Under the pieces are notes generated by a model. The model ran no database searches, had not been told where the DNA came from, and was given only the letters and a program-made list of their open reading frames with translations. The translations under genes and the position numbers were made by a program. A stretch of 64,000 nucleotides of DNA from Massilia sp. YIM B02443. Its GTDB lineage: Bacteria > Pseudomonadota > Gammaproteobacteria > Burkholderiales > Burkholderiaceae_D. Below, in pieces: positions 48,062 through 57,239 of this stretch. The stretch spans positions 62,001 to 126,000 of the forward strand of contig NZ_JASNRA010000017.1 of assembly GCF_030411955.1 (NCBI RefSeq), given 5' to 3'. The stretch's first letter is position 1, and each line of letters starts with the position of its first letter.

Positions 48062-48838
48062 TCAGGCGCGGTCGCTCTCGGTGCGGCGCGCTTCCGGCTC
48101 GCCCGTGATCGTGATCTTCGGCGCCGGCATCACGTGGGTGCCGGTCCACAAGCCGGCCCAGCCAGGCGGCCAGCCGATGTCGCGTCCGCTGTACGGCTTG
48201 AGCCCGGCCCGCACCGGCACGATCGGCACCGGCGGCGCTTCCACCAGGCCGGCGCCCGCGGGCCGCTCCATATTGAGGCTGTACATGTATCCCGGCAGCA
48301 GCAGGTCGCAGGCTTGCGCGAACCACGCGGTATGGTCTTCGTCGCGTCCCAGCGCCTGCGCCAGGCCCTGCGGATCGAACTTCGCCAGCGCATGGATCAG
48401 CTCGTCGGTTGAGGCGCCCGGCACGTCTCCCCATCCCAGCACCGGATTGTTGTTGTAGTCCGCGCCCGAGCCATACCAGCCTTCGCGCCAGGTGCGCTGC
48501 ATCCAGTTGCGCGGGCCGGTGAACAGGTGCCAGCGCCAGTGCAGGCCGGATGGCTTGGGCCAGGAATACAGGTACAGCTTCTGGTAGCCGGCCTGGTGCA
48601 GCGCGCGCACCACGGCCATCAGGCGCGCATGCGGCATGCGGTCGGGCGGCTCGCGCCGGAACAGGATCGGCTCGCCGTCGGCGTGCTGCACTTCGTCGCT
48701 CGACAGGTTCAGGTCCAGCGTGCGCGACTCGTTGCCGAAGCGCGCCGAGATCCAGCCGGTCAGCAGGTTGACGTGGGTAATCACGCCATAGCCTCGATGG
48801 CGGTGGAAGATGACGGTTCCGGGTGCGACGGCTTTCAT
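48062..48838 (-). CDS. Hypothetical protein with a KOW/CarD-like N-terminus
   Basis: I do not recognise a named family. The protein is 258 aa from ATG 48838; an in-frame ATG at 48880 would add 14 hydrophobic residues, and neither has a strong ribosome site. Residues 4-45 (GTVIFHRHRGYGVITHVN, then TGWISARFGNESRTLDLNLS) look like a small beta-barrel with a KOW- or CarD-like turn. The middle is Trp-rich (WPKPSGLHWRWHLFTGPRNWMQRTWREGWYGSG). There is no signal peptide if the shorter start is right. It converges on the dehydrogenase gene. Confidence 0.6.
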   Translation of the reverse strand: MKAVAPGTVIFHRHRGYGVITHVNLLTGWISARFGNESRTLDLNLSSDEVQHADGEPILFRREPPDRMPHARLMAVVRALHQAGYQKLYLYSWPKPSGLHWRWHLFTGPRNWMQRTWREGWYGSGADYNNNPVLGWGDVPGASTDELIHALAKFDPQGLAQALGRDEDHTAWFAQACDLLLPGYMYSLNMERPAGAGLVEAPPVPIVPVRAGLKPYSGRDIGWPPGWAGLWTGTHVMPAPKITITGEPEARRTESDRA

Positions 48839-48972
48839 GGGAGCAGGAGAAGTAAGGAAAACGACGATGAGTGTACTCATCCGATCCGGTCAATTCTAGC
48901 GCAGTCACATCTCGAAACAGGCGCTTTGGCGCTATCATGACGCACCTTATTTCTGCGAGTGGATAAACCAAC

Positions 48973-49458
48973 ATGACTTTGCGACTCATCGCCACCGGCG
49001 GCACTTTCGACAAGCATTACAACGAACTGAACGGCGTCCTCGGCTTTGCCGAAAGCCACTTGCCGGAGGTGATTAAACGCAGCCGCATGACGGTGCCGGT
49101 GGCGCTCGAAGTGCTGCCGCTGCTCGACTCGCTCGACATGGGAGACCTGGATCGCCAGCGCGTGCTGGCCTCGTGCCAGGCGTCGGCGGAGCAGGCGATC
49201 GTGATCGTGCACGGCACCGACACCATGCGCGACACCGCCGCCGTGCTGGGCGAAGCCGCGCTGGGCAAGACCATCATCCTCACCGGCGCCATGATCCCGT
49301 ACGAGATCGCCAATTCGGATGCGCTGTTCAACCTGGGCTTCGCCTGTGGCGTGGCGCAGGCCCTGGCGGCCGGCGTCTACGTGGCGATGAACGGCCAGGT
49401 GTTCCCTTGGGATAACGTCACCAAGAACCGCAGCGAAGGCGTGTTCCAGCCGCTGTAA
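48973..49458 (+). CDS. Asparaginase N-domain protein
   Basis: This 161-aa protein is about half the length of a standard L-asparaginase. All four family catalytic residues are present: Thr11 (ATGGTFDK), Thr82 and Asp83 (HGTDTM) and Lys99 (GKTIILTGAM). The C-terminal domain, which completes the neighbouring active site in classical tetramers, is absent, and the gene ends cleanly with a hairpin downstream. Short single-domain forms are known in proteobacteria, so it is probably intact rather than truncated. Activity is uncertain. Confidence 0.8.
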   Translation: MTLRLIATGGTFDKHYNELNGVLGFAESHLPEVIKRSRMTVPVALEVLPLLDSLDMGDLDRQRVLASCQASAEQAIVIVHGTDTMRDTAAVLGEAALGKTIILTGAMIPYEIANSDALFNLGFACGVAQALAAGVYVAMNGQVFPWDNVTKNRSEGVFQPL

Positions 49459-49496
49459 CCGGTACTCGACAACATGTGTTGACAGGGTCTGAAAGC

Positions 49497-49523
49497 GAAG
49501 GCAGCCGCGCGCTGCCTTCTTGT
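49497..49523 (+). terminator. Hairpin terminator after the asparaginase-domain gene
   Basis: Stem GAAGGCAGC (49497-49505) pairs with GCTGCCTTC (49511-49519) around CGCGC and is followed by TTGT, a weak T tract. Confidence 0.6.
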
Positions 49524-49573
49524 CCGACTTCCTATACTGCCCTTCTCTTTGATCGAACCAGAAGGAGCAGGCA

Positions 49574-51217
49574 ATGAACGAACAGCGCCCCACCTTGACC
49601 ACGCGCCAGGGTCATCCTGTCCGCGACAATCAATCGCTGCGATCCGTCGGCGAACGTGGCCCGGCCACGCTCGAGAACTACCAGTTCATCGAAAAGATCA
49701 CCCACTTCGACCGCGAGCGCATTCCCGAGCGCGTTGTCCACGCACGCGGCACCGGCGCCCACGGCGTCTTCGAAGCCTACGGCAAGATCGGCAATGAACC
49801 GGCTTCCAAATACACCTGCGCCCGCGTGCTCAACGAGACCGGCGTCCAGACCCCGATGTTCGTGCGCTTCTCGACCGTGATCGGCGCCAAGGAGTCGCCG
49901 GAAACGGCGCGCGATCCACGCGGCTTCGCCGTCAAGTTCAAGACCGTCGACGGCAACTGGGATCTGGTGGGCAATAACCTGAAGGTGTTCTTCATCCGCG
50001 ATGCGATCAAGTTCCCGGACATGATCCACGCCTTCAAGCCGGATCCCGTCACCAACCAGCAGGAGCCGTGGCGCTTCTACGACTTCATCTGCAGCCATCC
50101 GGAAGCGCTGCACATGATTACCTGGGTCAAGAGCCCATGGGGCATTCCAGCCAACTACCGCGAGATGGAAGGTTCGGGCGTCAACACCTATAAACTGGTC
50201 AACGACCAGGGCGTGGCGCACCTGTGCAAATTCCATTGGCAGCCGAAACAGGGCGTGCGCAACCTGACCAGCGCGCAAGCCGCCGAGATCCAGGGCCGCG
50301 ATACCAGCCACGCCACGCGCGACCTGTACGATGCGATCGAGCGCGGCGACTATCCGGAATGGGAATTCTGTGTCCAGATCATGGCCGACGGCGAACATCC
50401 CGAGCTCGACTTCGACCCGCTGGACGACACCAAGCGATGGCCGGAAGACCAGTTCCCGCTGCTGCCCGTGGGCCGCATGGTGCTCAACAAGAACCCGGAC
50501 AACGTCTTTGCAGAAACCGAGCAATCGGCCTTCGGCACCGGCGTGCTGGTCGAAGGCATCGACTTCTCGGACGACAAGATGCTGCAGGGCCGCACCCTGT
50601 CGTATTCGGACACCCAGCGCTACCGCGTCGGGCCGAACTACCTGCAACTGCCAATCAATGCCCCGCAAGAAAAAGCCCGCGCCCGCACCAACCAGCGCGA
50701 CGGCCAGATGACCTTCTATGTGGACGGCGTCGACGGCAGCCAGGATGAGAACAAGCACATCAACTACGAGCCGAGCCTGATGGGCGGCTACCAGGAAGCC
50801 GAGACGCCGGGCTCCGAATACCACCAGTGGGTGGAAGGTCACCTGGGCCGCTACCAGACCACCACGACGCAGTCGGATTACCACCAGGCAGGCGTGCGCT
50901 ACCGGACCTTCGAGGACTGGGAGCGTGACGACCTGGTGGCCAACGTCGGCGGGGATTTGAAACAGTGCCCGGAGCCGATCCAGCTGCGCATGGTGTGGCA
51001 CCTGTGGCATTGCGACGAGGATTACGGCCGGCGCGTGGCCGAGGTTGCCGGGATCGACCTGGAAAAGGCGAAGGCCTTGCCGCCGTTGCCGAACCGTCCG
51101 GCGCCGCATCAGAAGCGGCAGGGGCCGACCTATACCAGTGGCGAACTGGAGAACGGGTCGTCGGAAGGCGGCAAGAAAGAACCAGCGACCAGTGAGGAGA
51201 TTGCAGCTGCCAAGTAA
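49574..51217 (+). CDS. Catalase, monofunctional haem type
   Basis: This 547-aa haem catalase decomposes hydrogen peroxide in the cytoplasm. The distal His56 lies in [22 protein letters not shown] and the distal Asn in WDLVGNN (about 134). The proximal haem Tyr is in [20 protein letters not shown]. The size matches small-subunit (KatA/clade 3-like) catalases with a C-terminal extension rich in Pro, Gly and Glu. No regulator lies adjacent. Together with ohr it forms the window's peroxide defence. Confidence 0.96.
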   Translation: MNEQRPTLTTRQGHPVRDNQSLRSVGERGPATLENYQFIEKITHFDRERIPERVVHARGTGAHGVFEAYGKIGNEPASKYTCARVLNETGVQTPMFVRFSTVIGAKESPETARDPRGFAVKFKTVDGNWDLVGNNLKVFFIRDAIKFPDMIHAFKPDPVTNQQEPWRFYDFICSHPEALHMITWVKSPWGIPANYREMEGSGVNTYKLVNDQGVAHLCKFHWQPKQGVRNLTSAQAAEIQGRDTSHATRDLYDAIERGDYPEWEFCVQIMADGEHPELDFDPLDDTKRWPEDQFPLLPVGRMVLNKNPDNVFAETEQSAFGTGVLVEGIDFSDDKMLQGRTLSYSDTQRYRVGPNYLQLPINAPQEKARARTNQRDGQMTFYVDGVDGSQDENKHINYEPSLMGGYQEAETPGSEYHQWVEGHLGRYQTTTTQSDYHQAGVRYRTFEDWERDDLVANVGGDLKQCPEPIQLRMVWHLWHCDEDYGRRVAEVAGIDLEKAKALPPLPNRPAPHQKRQGPTYTSGELENGSSEGGKKEPATSEEIAAAK

Positions 51218-51219
51218 AC

Positions 51220-51326
51220 CGTAGGGTTGGCGGCTCTGCCGCCGACGCGTCCAACCGGCCGTCAATTTGCCGTACGATGTGCCAGCGTATGTTGAACGCG
51301 TCGGCGGGGAACCCGCCAACCCTACG
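51220..51326. repeat. REP-like inverted pair (family 1), copy 2
   Basis: This 107-bp element has the same outer arms as 43272-43374 (CGTAGGGTTGGCGG and its complement, with GACGCGT inside each arm) but an unrelated centre. It begins 3 bp after the catalase stop. Confidence 0.85.
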
Positions 51327-51358
51327 TATGGTGGACGGCGGAGTCGTCCACCGTCATA

Positions 51359-51386
51359 TCGATCCGCCATCCAGATGGCGGATCGA
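51359..51386. other. Perfect hairpin between catalase and rdgC
   Basis: Thirteen-base arms TCGATCCGCCATC (51359-51371) and GATGGCGGATCGA (51374-51386) enclose CA. There is no T tract on either side. It lies next to the rdgC stop and may act as an mRNA-end stabiliser. Confidence 0.6.
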
Positions 51387-51390
51387 ACAA

Positions 51391-52287
51391 TCAGGCTTTC
51401 GCTTCGCCGCCCAGCGCGTCCACCACGTCGGCCAGCATCTTGGCCAGCTCGCCCGTCATCAGCACGACGTCGTTGTCGAAACGTTCTTCGTCATTGTAGG
51501 TCGGGCTTTCGCCTTCCTTGATCACGTCCAGCGGCTTGACGCCCTTGATCGCCAGCGACTCGGTCAGCACGAAGCTGATGCGGTCGTTCCAGGTCATGGC
51601 CAGGCGCGTGCACTGCTTGCCGGCGGCGATGTGGCGGCGGATGTCGTCCGGTTCCAGCGTGTGCTTGACGTAGCGCACCGCGGCGCGGCTTTCGCCGGTG
51701 GCGCGCAGTTCGGTGTCCTGGTCGATGGTGAAGCCGTACGGCGCTTCATCCGCTTCCAGCCAGCCGGTCATCACGGCCACCGGCGACTTCTGCACGCGCA
51801 GCGACTCCAGCGGCATCTTGTCCACGGCCTTCAGCAGCAGCTTGACCACGTCATCGGCCTTGGCCGGGCTGGCGGCATCGACCACCAGCCAGCCGTTGAC
51901 CGGGTCGATCCAGGTCCAGACATTGCTGCGCAGGGTGAAGGCGCGCGGCAGCAGTTCGTCGGCCACGCGCTCCTTCAGGTCTTTCATTGCCTTCTTGCCT
52001 GGCGGGAAGCCTTGCTGCTCTTCCAGTTCGGCCGCCTTGGCCTTGGCCACCTGGTTGATGACCGATGCCGGCAGCAGTTTCTTTTCGGTGCCGAGCATGA
52101 TCAGCATCTGCTTGTTCACGGTGTGCACCAGGCCGCCGTTCGGACGCGGCGCATCCCAGCCCTGGCGCAGCAGTTCATTGCTTTCGGAGGGAACGAAACT
52201 CTGCGGTTCGAGGGCTTTTTCCAGTTGCTCGGGGGTGTAGTTCCATGGTGCGGGAAGACGGTAGATCTGAAGATTCTTGAACCACAT
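51391..52287 (-). CDS. rdgC: Recombination-associated protein RdgC
   Basis: This 298-aa protein starts MWFKNLQIYRLPAPW, the conserved RdgC N-terminus, and contains KQMLIMLGTEKKLLPASVINQVAKAKAAELEEQQG and a Lys/Arg-containing helix near GRKAMK-like GKKAMKDLKERV. RdgC forms a ring around duplex DNA and limits RecA activity. Full length. It lies 84 bp downstream of dinB on the same strand. Confidence 0.96.
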   Translation of the reverse strand: MWFKNLQIYRLPAPWNYTPEQLEKALEPQSFVPSESNELLRQGWDAPRPNGGLVHTVNKQMLIMLGTEKKLLPASVINQVAKAKAAELEEQQGFPPGKKAMKDLKERVADELLPRAFTLRSNVWTWIDPVNGWLVVDAASPAKADDVVKLLLKAVDKMPLESLRVQKSPVAVMTGWLEADEAPYGFTIDQDTELRATGESRAAVRYVKHTLEPDDIRRHIAAGKQCTRLAMTWNDRISFVLTESLAIKGVKPLDVIKEGESPTYNDEERFDNDVVLMTGELAKMLADVVDALGGEAKA

Positions 52288-52371
52288 AGGTTTATCCGAT
52301 TGTTTCTATTTCAAAGGAACGATATTTTACGCTGCTGCGCAGAAATATCCGCATAAAGGGACGGGGGAAAA

Positions 52372-53460
52372 TTAATGTGTTGTCGAGTCGTCCAGAGAAT
52401 CGTCGAACAGCCGTAATTGCTCGACGATCTCGGTGTCGCTCAGGCGCACGCCGACGCCCAATAACCGCACCGGCCGGCTGGCGCGCGCCCAGCCGGTCTC
52501 CATCAGGCGCGCATAGGTCGGGATATGTGGCGCGTATCCAACGCACTCGACGGTGGTCTGCTGGAAGTCCGAAAACTTGATTTTCACGAACAGCTTGTTG
52601 ATGAATTTTTCGGCATTCGCGCGCTTGATGCGGCCCAGCAGGTGTTCGTGCAGTTCGGGGAGCAATTTCAGGCAGCCGGCCAGGTCCGGCACGTCGGGCG
52701 TATAGGTTTCTTCGGTGCTGATCGACTTGCGCTCGCGCGAGACGTTGACTTCGCGACCGTCGATGCCGCGGCTCAGCTCATACAGGCGGGCGCCGAAGCT
52801 GCCGAAGTGCTCTTGCAGCTGGTCCATGGTCCAGGCGCGCAGGTCGGCGCAGGTCTGCAGGCCGAGCCGGTTCATCTTTTCTGCCGTGACCTTGCCCACT
52901 CCGTGGAGCTTCTTGACCGGCAGCGCCGCGACAAACGCATCGACTTCTTCCGGCCGCACCAGGAACAGGCCGTCCGGCTTGTTCCAGTCGCTGGCGATTT
53001 TCGCCACAAACTTGTTCGGCGCCACGCCGGCCGAGGCGGTGATGCCGACGGTCTCGAAGATGCGGCGCCGGATCTCTTGCGCGATCAGGGTGGCGCTGCC
53101 CTTGCAGTGCGGCGAGTTGGTCACGTCCAGGTAGGCTTCGTCGAGCGACAGCGGCTCGACGATCTCGGTGTAGTCCTGGTAGATGTCCATGATCTGGCGC
53201 GAGGCGATGCGGTACTTCTCCATCGCCGGCGGAATCACCAGCAGGTCCGGGCACAGCTTGATCGCGGTGGCGGTGGCCATCGCCGAATGGATGCCGTAGC
53301 GGCGCGCCTCGTAGTTGCAGGTGGCGACCACGCCGCGCTGGTCCTGGCGCCCGCCGACCGCCAGCGGCCGGCCGCGCAGGGACGGGTCGTCCCGCATCTC
53401 GACGGACGCGTAGAAACAATCGCAATCGCAATGGATGATTTTTCGGACTGGGGCGTTCAC
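52372..53460 (-). CDS. dinB: DNA polymerase IV
   Basis: This 362-aa Y-family translesion polymerase has metal ligands Asp12 (IIHCDCDCFYASVE) and Asp107-Glu108 (SLDEAYLDVT). It has the HhH fingers/thumb segment KKLHGVGKVTAEKMNRLGL and a little-finger domain. The C-terminus (LRLFDDSLDD) resembles a beta-clamp-binding QLxLF motif. A perfect-arm LexA box lies 49 bp upstream. Together with uvrA and rdgC it forms the window's repair set. Confidence 0.97.
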   Translation of the reverse strand: MNAPVRKIIHCDCDCFYASVEMRDDPSLRGRPLAVGGRQDQRGVVATCNYEARRYGIHSAMATATAIKLCPDLLVIPPAMEKYRIASRQIMDIYQDYTEIVEPLSLDEAYLDVTNSPHCKGSATLIAQEIRRRIFETVGITASAGVAPNKFVAKIASDWNKPDGLFLVRPEEVDAFVAALPVKKLHGVGKVTAEKMNRLGLQTCADLRAWTMDQLQEHFGSFGARLYELSRGIDGREVNVSRERKSISTEETYTPDVPDLAGCLKLLPELHEHLLGRIKRANAEKFINKLFVKIKFSDFQQTTVECVGYAPHIPTYARLMETGWARASRPVRLLGVGVRLSDTEIVEQLRLFDDSLDDSTTH

Positions 53461-53508
53461 GCTGGCGAGGCCGCCCCACGGGTGGAATGCCGGCGATGGG
53501 AACGACTA

Positions 53509-53524
53509 CTGTAGTTGCATACAG
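53509..53524. promoter_or_regulatory. LexA (SOS) box of dinB
   Basis: CTGTAGTTGCATACAG matches CTGT-N8-ACAG exactly in both arms and lies 49 bp upstream of the dinB ATG. Confidence 0.85.
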
Positions 53525-53573
53525 TATCGTTCCAAATCGCGTTGTTGGCAAGCCGGATGGCTTGCAGATGCGC

Positions 53574-55400
53574 TTACCAGTTCAGCTTCAGCGTATAGCG
53601 GCCGTTGGTCGATCCGGTGCCGCCGCTGTAGTACACCACGCGCACGTAGCGTGCCGCAGCCGCGCTGCCGGTGTTCGACAGGCTGATGCTATCGGCCTTC
53701 CCTGCACTGTTCTCGCTCTTGGCCAGCTGGGTGCCGCTGGCGTTGTAGACGTACAGGTCGTAGTCGGCCGTGCTCGCTCCCGGGGTCAGGGTCGCGCCCA
53801 GCGTCTTGCCGGCCGGCAGATCGACACGGAAATAATCGCTGTCGGTGGTGCTGCCCATATTGCCGCTGACCGTGGTGTTGCTGGTAGAAACAAGATCGGC
53901 AGTGGCGATGGTGTCGTTGGCCTCGCTCTCGGCCAGCGTCACCGTCGGCGTGGCCGGTGCGGTGGCAGACGCCACGGCCGCCGCCGCGTCGACGATGCCG
54001 CTGCCGCAACCCGAGCAGCTGGCCGGGAAGGCGCGCGCGGTCGACTTCAGCCGCGCTTCGATCTCGTCCGGCGTCAGGTTGGCGTTCAGCGCCAGCATCA
54101 GCGCCGCGACGCCGGCCACGTGCGGCGTGGCCATCGAGGTGCCCTGGTAGCCGGCATAGCTGTCGCTGGCCGGAGCGCCGGTGCCGCTATTGAGCGTCGA
54201 CAGCACGCTGTAGCTGCCGTCGCCGCCTGGCGCCGCCACGTCGACCAGGGTGCCGTAGTTCGAGTACGAGGCGCGGCCCCCGGTGCGGCCGGTGGCGGCC
54301 ACCGCGATCACGCCCGAGCAGTTGGCCGGGCTGGCGTTGCTGACGTTGGTGGCGTCGTTGCCGGCCGCCACCACCACCACCGCGCCGCGCGAGCGGGCGC
54401 CGTTGATGGCGTTCTGGGTGGTGACGTCGCACGAGCCGCCGCCGCCCAGCGACAGGTTCAGCACGCGCGCCTTGTTGGCGTTGGCCGGCACGCCCGACAC
54501 CGTGCCGCCCGAGGACCAGGTGATGGCGTCGGCGATGTCCGAGGTGTAGCCGCCGCACTTGCCCAGCACGCGCACCGGCACGATCTTGGCGTTGTAGGCC
54601 ACGCCGGCGACGCCGACGCTGTTGTTGGTGCGCGCCGCGATGGTGCCGGCCACGTGGGTGCCGTGCCAGCTCGAGGTCTGGTCGCGCACCGGCTGGCCGC
54701 TGCCGCAGGAACCGGCGGTGACGGCGTCGCCGGTGTCGCTGGCGTCGCTGTCGCGCCCGCCGCCGTCGTTGGCGATGGCGGCGCTGCTGATGAAGTCATA
54801 GCCCTGCAGGAACTGGCCACTCAGGTCGGCATGCGGACGATAACCGGTGTCGATCACGGCCACCACCACGCCGCTGCCGGTCGAGCTGTCCCAGGCGGCC
54901 GGCAGGCGCAGGCCGCCGGTGGTGTCGAAGTAATGCCACTGCTCGCCGTAGCGCGGATCATTGGCGGTGGCCATGTGGGTCATGATGCGGTCCGGCTCGG
55001 CGTACTCGATCGACGGATCGCGCGCCATCATTTCGGCCGCCAGCGACTGCACTTCCTTGAGGCCGCGCTTGCGGTCCAGGTTGAACACCTGGGCGCCGGT
55101 CGAGATTGCATGGCTTTCGCGCACCACGATGCCGAACTGCTGGCCGGCGCGGTCGAGGATGGCCTTGCGGTTGCCGCTCAGCGGCGCCACGCGCGCGGCG
55201 ACGCCCCTGGCGGCGGCCTTGGCGTCCTTGTACTTCACGATGATACGGTCTGTCTCCAGGATGAATTGGGGTCCTTCGGCTTGCCCGGCCGCCTGGCCCA
55301 CCGCGCCCGCGGTCGCCAGGGCCGAGGACGCCGCGATCGCCAGCGAGACCGCTGCACACATCTTCAACATTGCAGGATGAATCGAATGCGCTTGCTTCAT
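53574..55400 (-). CDS. Secreted S8-family serine peptidase (subtilase)
   Basis: This 608-aa secreted protease has a signal peptide to about residue 32 and an inhibitor-I9-like prodomain (FILETDRIIVKYKD to YAEPDRIM). The catalytic residues are Asp184 (AVIDTGY), His246 (SWHGTHVAG) and Ser422 (GTSMATPHVAG), with oxyanion Asn348. The catalytic domain ends near 475. A pre-peptidase C-terminal (PPC) domain follows (DSDYFRVDLPAGKTLGATLTPG, ADYDLYVYNASG), which is usually cleaved. Cys pairs in the catalytic part fit export. No partner genes. It probably supplies amino acids from protein. Confidence 0.95.
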   Translation of the reverse strand: MKQAHSIHPAMLKMCAAVSLAIAASSALATAGAVGQAAGQAEGPQFILETDRIIVKYKDAKAAARGVAARVAPLSGNRKAILDRAGQQFGIVVRESHAISTGAQVFNLDRKRGLKEVQSLAAEMMARDPSIEYAEPDRIMTHMATANDPRYGEQWHYFDTTGGLRLPAAWDSSTGSGVVVAVIDTGYRPHADLSGQFLQGYDFISSAAIANDGGGRDSDASDTGDAVTAGSCGSGQPVRDQTSSWHGTHVAGTIAARTNNSVGVAGVAYNAKIVPVRVLGKCGGYTSDIADAITWSSGGTVSGVPANANKARVLNLSLGGGGSCDVTTQNAINGARSRGAVVVVAAGNDATNVSNASPANCSGVIAVAATGRTGGRASYSNYGTLVDVAAPGGDGSYSVLSTLNSGTGAPASDSYAGYQGTSMATPHVAGVAALMLALNANLTPDEIEARLKSTARAFPASCSGCGSGIVDAAAAVASATAPATPTVTLAESEANDTIATADLVSTSNTTVSGNMGSTTDSDYFRVDLPAGKTLGATLTPGASTADYDLYVYNASGTQLAKSENSAGKADSISLSNTGSAAAARYVRVVYYSGGTGSTNGRYTLKLNW

Positions 55401-55714
55401 GGTTCTTCCTTATTTAGATTTTTCCGTCGGGCGAAGAGCTTCGCCCGTGTCGTTGTATGGCCCGCATGGGAGCCGGTGCCGTCTGAACGCGGCTGGTCCA
55501 GCGTAGCCCTAAAGGAAGAGCAGCCGAAGCGAAAATTCAGCGGTTTTCGGCGTCTGTACAACAGTCACAAAGGTGAAATCTGTAAAAACATCGTTTCTTT
55601 GGCTGTTCAGTTAATTCACAAAATTTCTTGAGCCACACTCTTGGTGGATATCAATGAGTAACCGGAAGCGTCTGGCGGACATCATGCTTTATCCGGATCG
55701 CTTAGCATGAATGC
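55401..55714. other. Intergenic region between subtilase and MATE genes
   Basis: This 314-bp gap between divergent genes is AT-richer than its surroundings around 55550-55635. I see no clear promoter hexamer pair, palindrome or small open frame with a ribosome site. Confidence 0.4.
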
Positions 55715-57139
55715 ATGAAATCCGACCGCAAGACACTGTTCCTCGAAGGCTCGATTCCCCGCGCGCTGGTCACGCTGGCGGTCCCGATCATGCTCGCCAA
55801 CCTGCTGCAGACCGGCTACCAGCTGACCGACGCCTTCTGGGTCGGCCGGCTCGGGGCCTCGGCGGTGGCCGCGATCTCGGTCAGCTTCCCGGTCACCTTC
55901 CTGGTGATCGCGCTCGGCTCGGGCCTGGCCATGGCCGGCGCCACGATGGGGGCGCAGTACGCCGGCGCCGGGCGCCAGGACATGGTCAACCATGTGGCGG
56001 CGCAGACCATGCTGATGGTGGTGATCACCTCGATCATGTTCGGCGCGATCGGCTTCATGCTGGCCCCTACCCTGCTGCACCTGCTCAGCGTGGCGCCCGA
56101 AGTGTATAGCGGCGCGCTCGGCTTCCTGCGCGTGTCATTCGTCGGCATCCTGTTCGTGTTCATGTACGCCATGTTCCAGGCGCTGATGCGCGGCGTCGGC
56201 CAGACCCGGATTCCGCTAATGATCGTGACCGGCACCGTATTGCTGAACTTCGTGCTCGATCCGCTGTTCATCTTCGGCTGGGGACCGATCCCCGGCCAGG
56301 GCGTGATGGGCGCGGCCTACGCGACCCTGATCACCCAGGCGCTGGCGGCCGGCCTGGGCATGCTGGTGTTCCTGCGCGGGCGGCACGGCATCGCGCTGTC
56401 CTGGCGCGGCTTCAAGCCCGATCCGGTGTACCTGAAGCGCGCCTTCTTCCTCGGCCTGCCGGGGTCGGTGGAACTGTCGACCCGGGCGCTGGGGCTGATG
56501 GTGATGTCGTTCCTGGTGGCCAGCTTCGGCACGCTGGCGATCGCCACCTATGGCGTCGGCTCCAACATCCTGCAGGTGATCACGATCCCGGTGATGGGCA
56601 TCGCGATGGCGGTGGCGACGCTGGTCGGGCAGAACATTGGCGCCGGCAACACCGCGCGCGCCGAGCGCATTACCTGGCTGGGCACGGTGGCCAGCTTCGC
56701 CATCCTGACGCTGCTGGGCGGCATCGCCTGGCTGTGCGCACCGTGGCTGGTACGCTTCTTCATTCCCGACGACGCTGCGGTGATCGAAGGCGGCGCCCAC
56801 TTCATCCGCATCATGTGCCTGGCCTGGGGCGGGATCGGCATCCAGCTGTGCATCGTGTCGGCGTTCCGCGCCTCGGGCAATATGCTCAGCGCCATGATCA
56901 TCGCGATGGTGTCGCAGTGGATGATCCAGTTTCCCCTGGCCTATGTGCTGGCCAAGCACACCACATTGGGCGCGGACGGGCTGTGGTGGTCGTTCCCGGT
57001 GACCAATGTGGCGGTGGCGCTGGTGTCGGTGGCGTGGTTCGCGCGCGGCAGCTGGAAGACGGTGCGCCTGACCGAGGATGACCGCCAGGTGGCCGAGGTG
57101 GCCAGGGAGACGATGGTCGAGGAAGGCAGCCTGCGCTGA
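55715..57139 (+). CDS. MATE-family efflux transporter
   Basis: This 474-aa inner-membrane antiporter has twelve helices in two MatE repeats (ALVTLAVPIMLANLLQTGYQLTDAFWVGRLG and FFLGLPGSVELSTRALGLMVMSFLVASFG). FVLDPLFIFGWGPIPGQGVMGAAYATLI is typical of the NorM/DinF-like branch. It expels cationic drugs or metabolites using Na+ or H+. The ATG at 55715 has only a weak ribosome site. It converges on the TonB receptor gene, with a terminator in between. Confidence 0.93.
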   Translation: MKSDRKTLFLEGSIPRALVTLAVPIMLANLLQTGYQLTDAFWVGRLGASAVAAISVSFPVTFLVIALGSGLAMAGATMGAQYAGAGRQDMVNHVAAQTMLMVVITSIMFGAIGFMLAPTLLHLLSVAPEVYSGALGFLRVSFVGILFVFMYAMFQALMRGVGQTRIPLMIVTGTVLLNFVLDPLFIFGWGPIPGQGVMGAAYATLITQALAAGLGMLVFLRGRHGIALSWRGFKPDPVYLKRAFFLGLPGSVELSTRALGLMVMSFLVASFGTLAIATYGVGSNILQVITIPVMGIAMAVATLVGQNIGAGNTARAERITWLGTVASFAILTLLGGIAWLCAPWLVRFFIPDDAAVIEGGAHFIRIMCLAWGGIGIQLCIVSAFRASGNMLSAMIIAMVSQWMIQFPLAYVLAKHTTLGADGLWWSFPVTNVAVALVSVAWFARGSWKTVRLTEDDRQVAEVARETMVEEGSLR

Positions 57140-57170
57140 ACGAGCGCCGGAGAAAAAAAGGGCTGCGCAA

Positions 57171-57198
57171 TGAAAAAGGGCTGCGCTGTGCGCAGCCC
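57171..57198 (-). terminator. Intrinsic terminator of the downstream TonB receptor gene
   Basis: Stem GGGCTGCGC (57178-57186) pairs with GCGCAGCCC (57190-57198). Read on the minus strand it is followed by TTTTTCA and, after a second GCGCAGCCC, by seven T. Confidence 0.85.
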
Positions 57199-57239
57199 CT
57201 TCTACATCCGGCCGATATTACCCGGCCAGAGCGTGCAAC

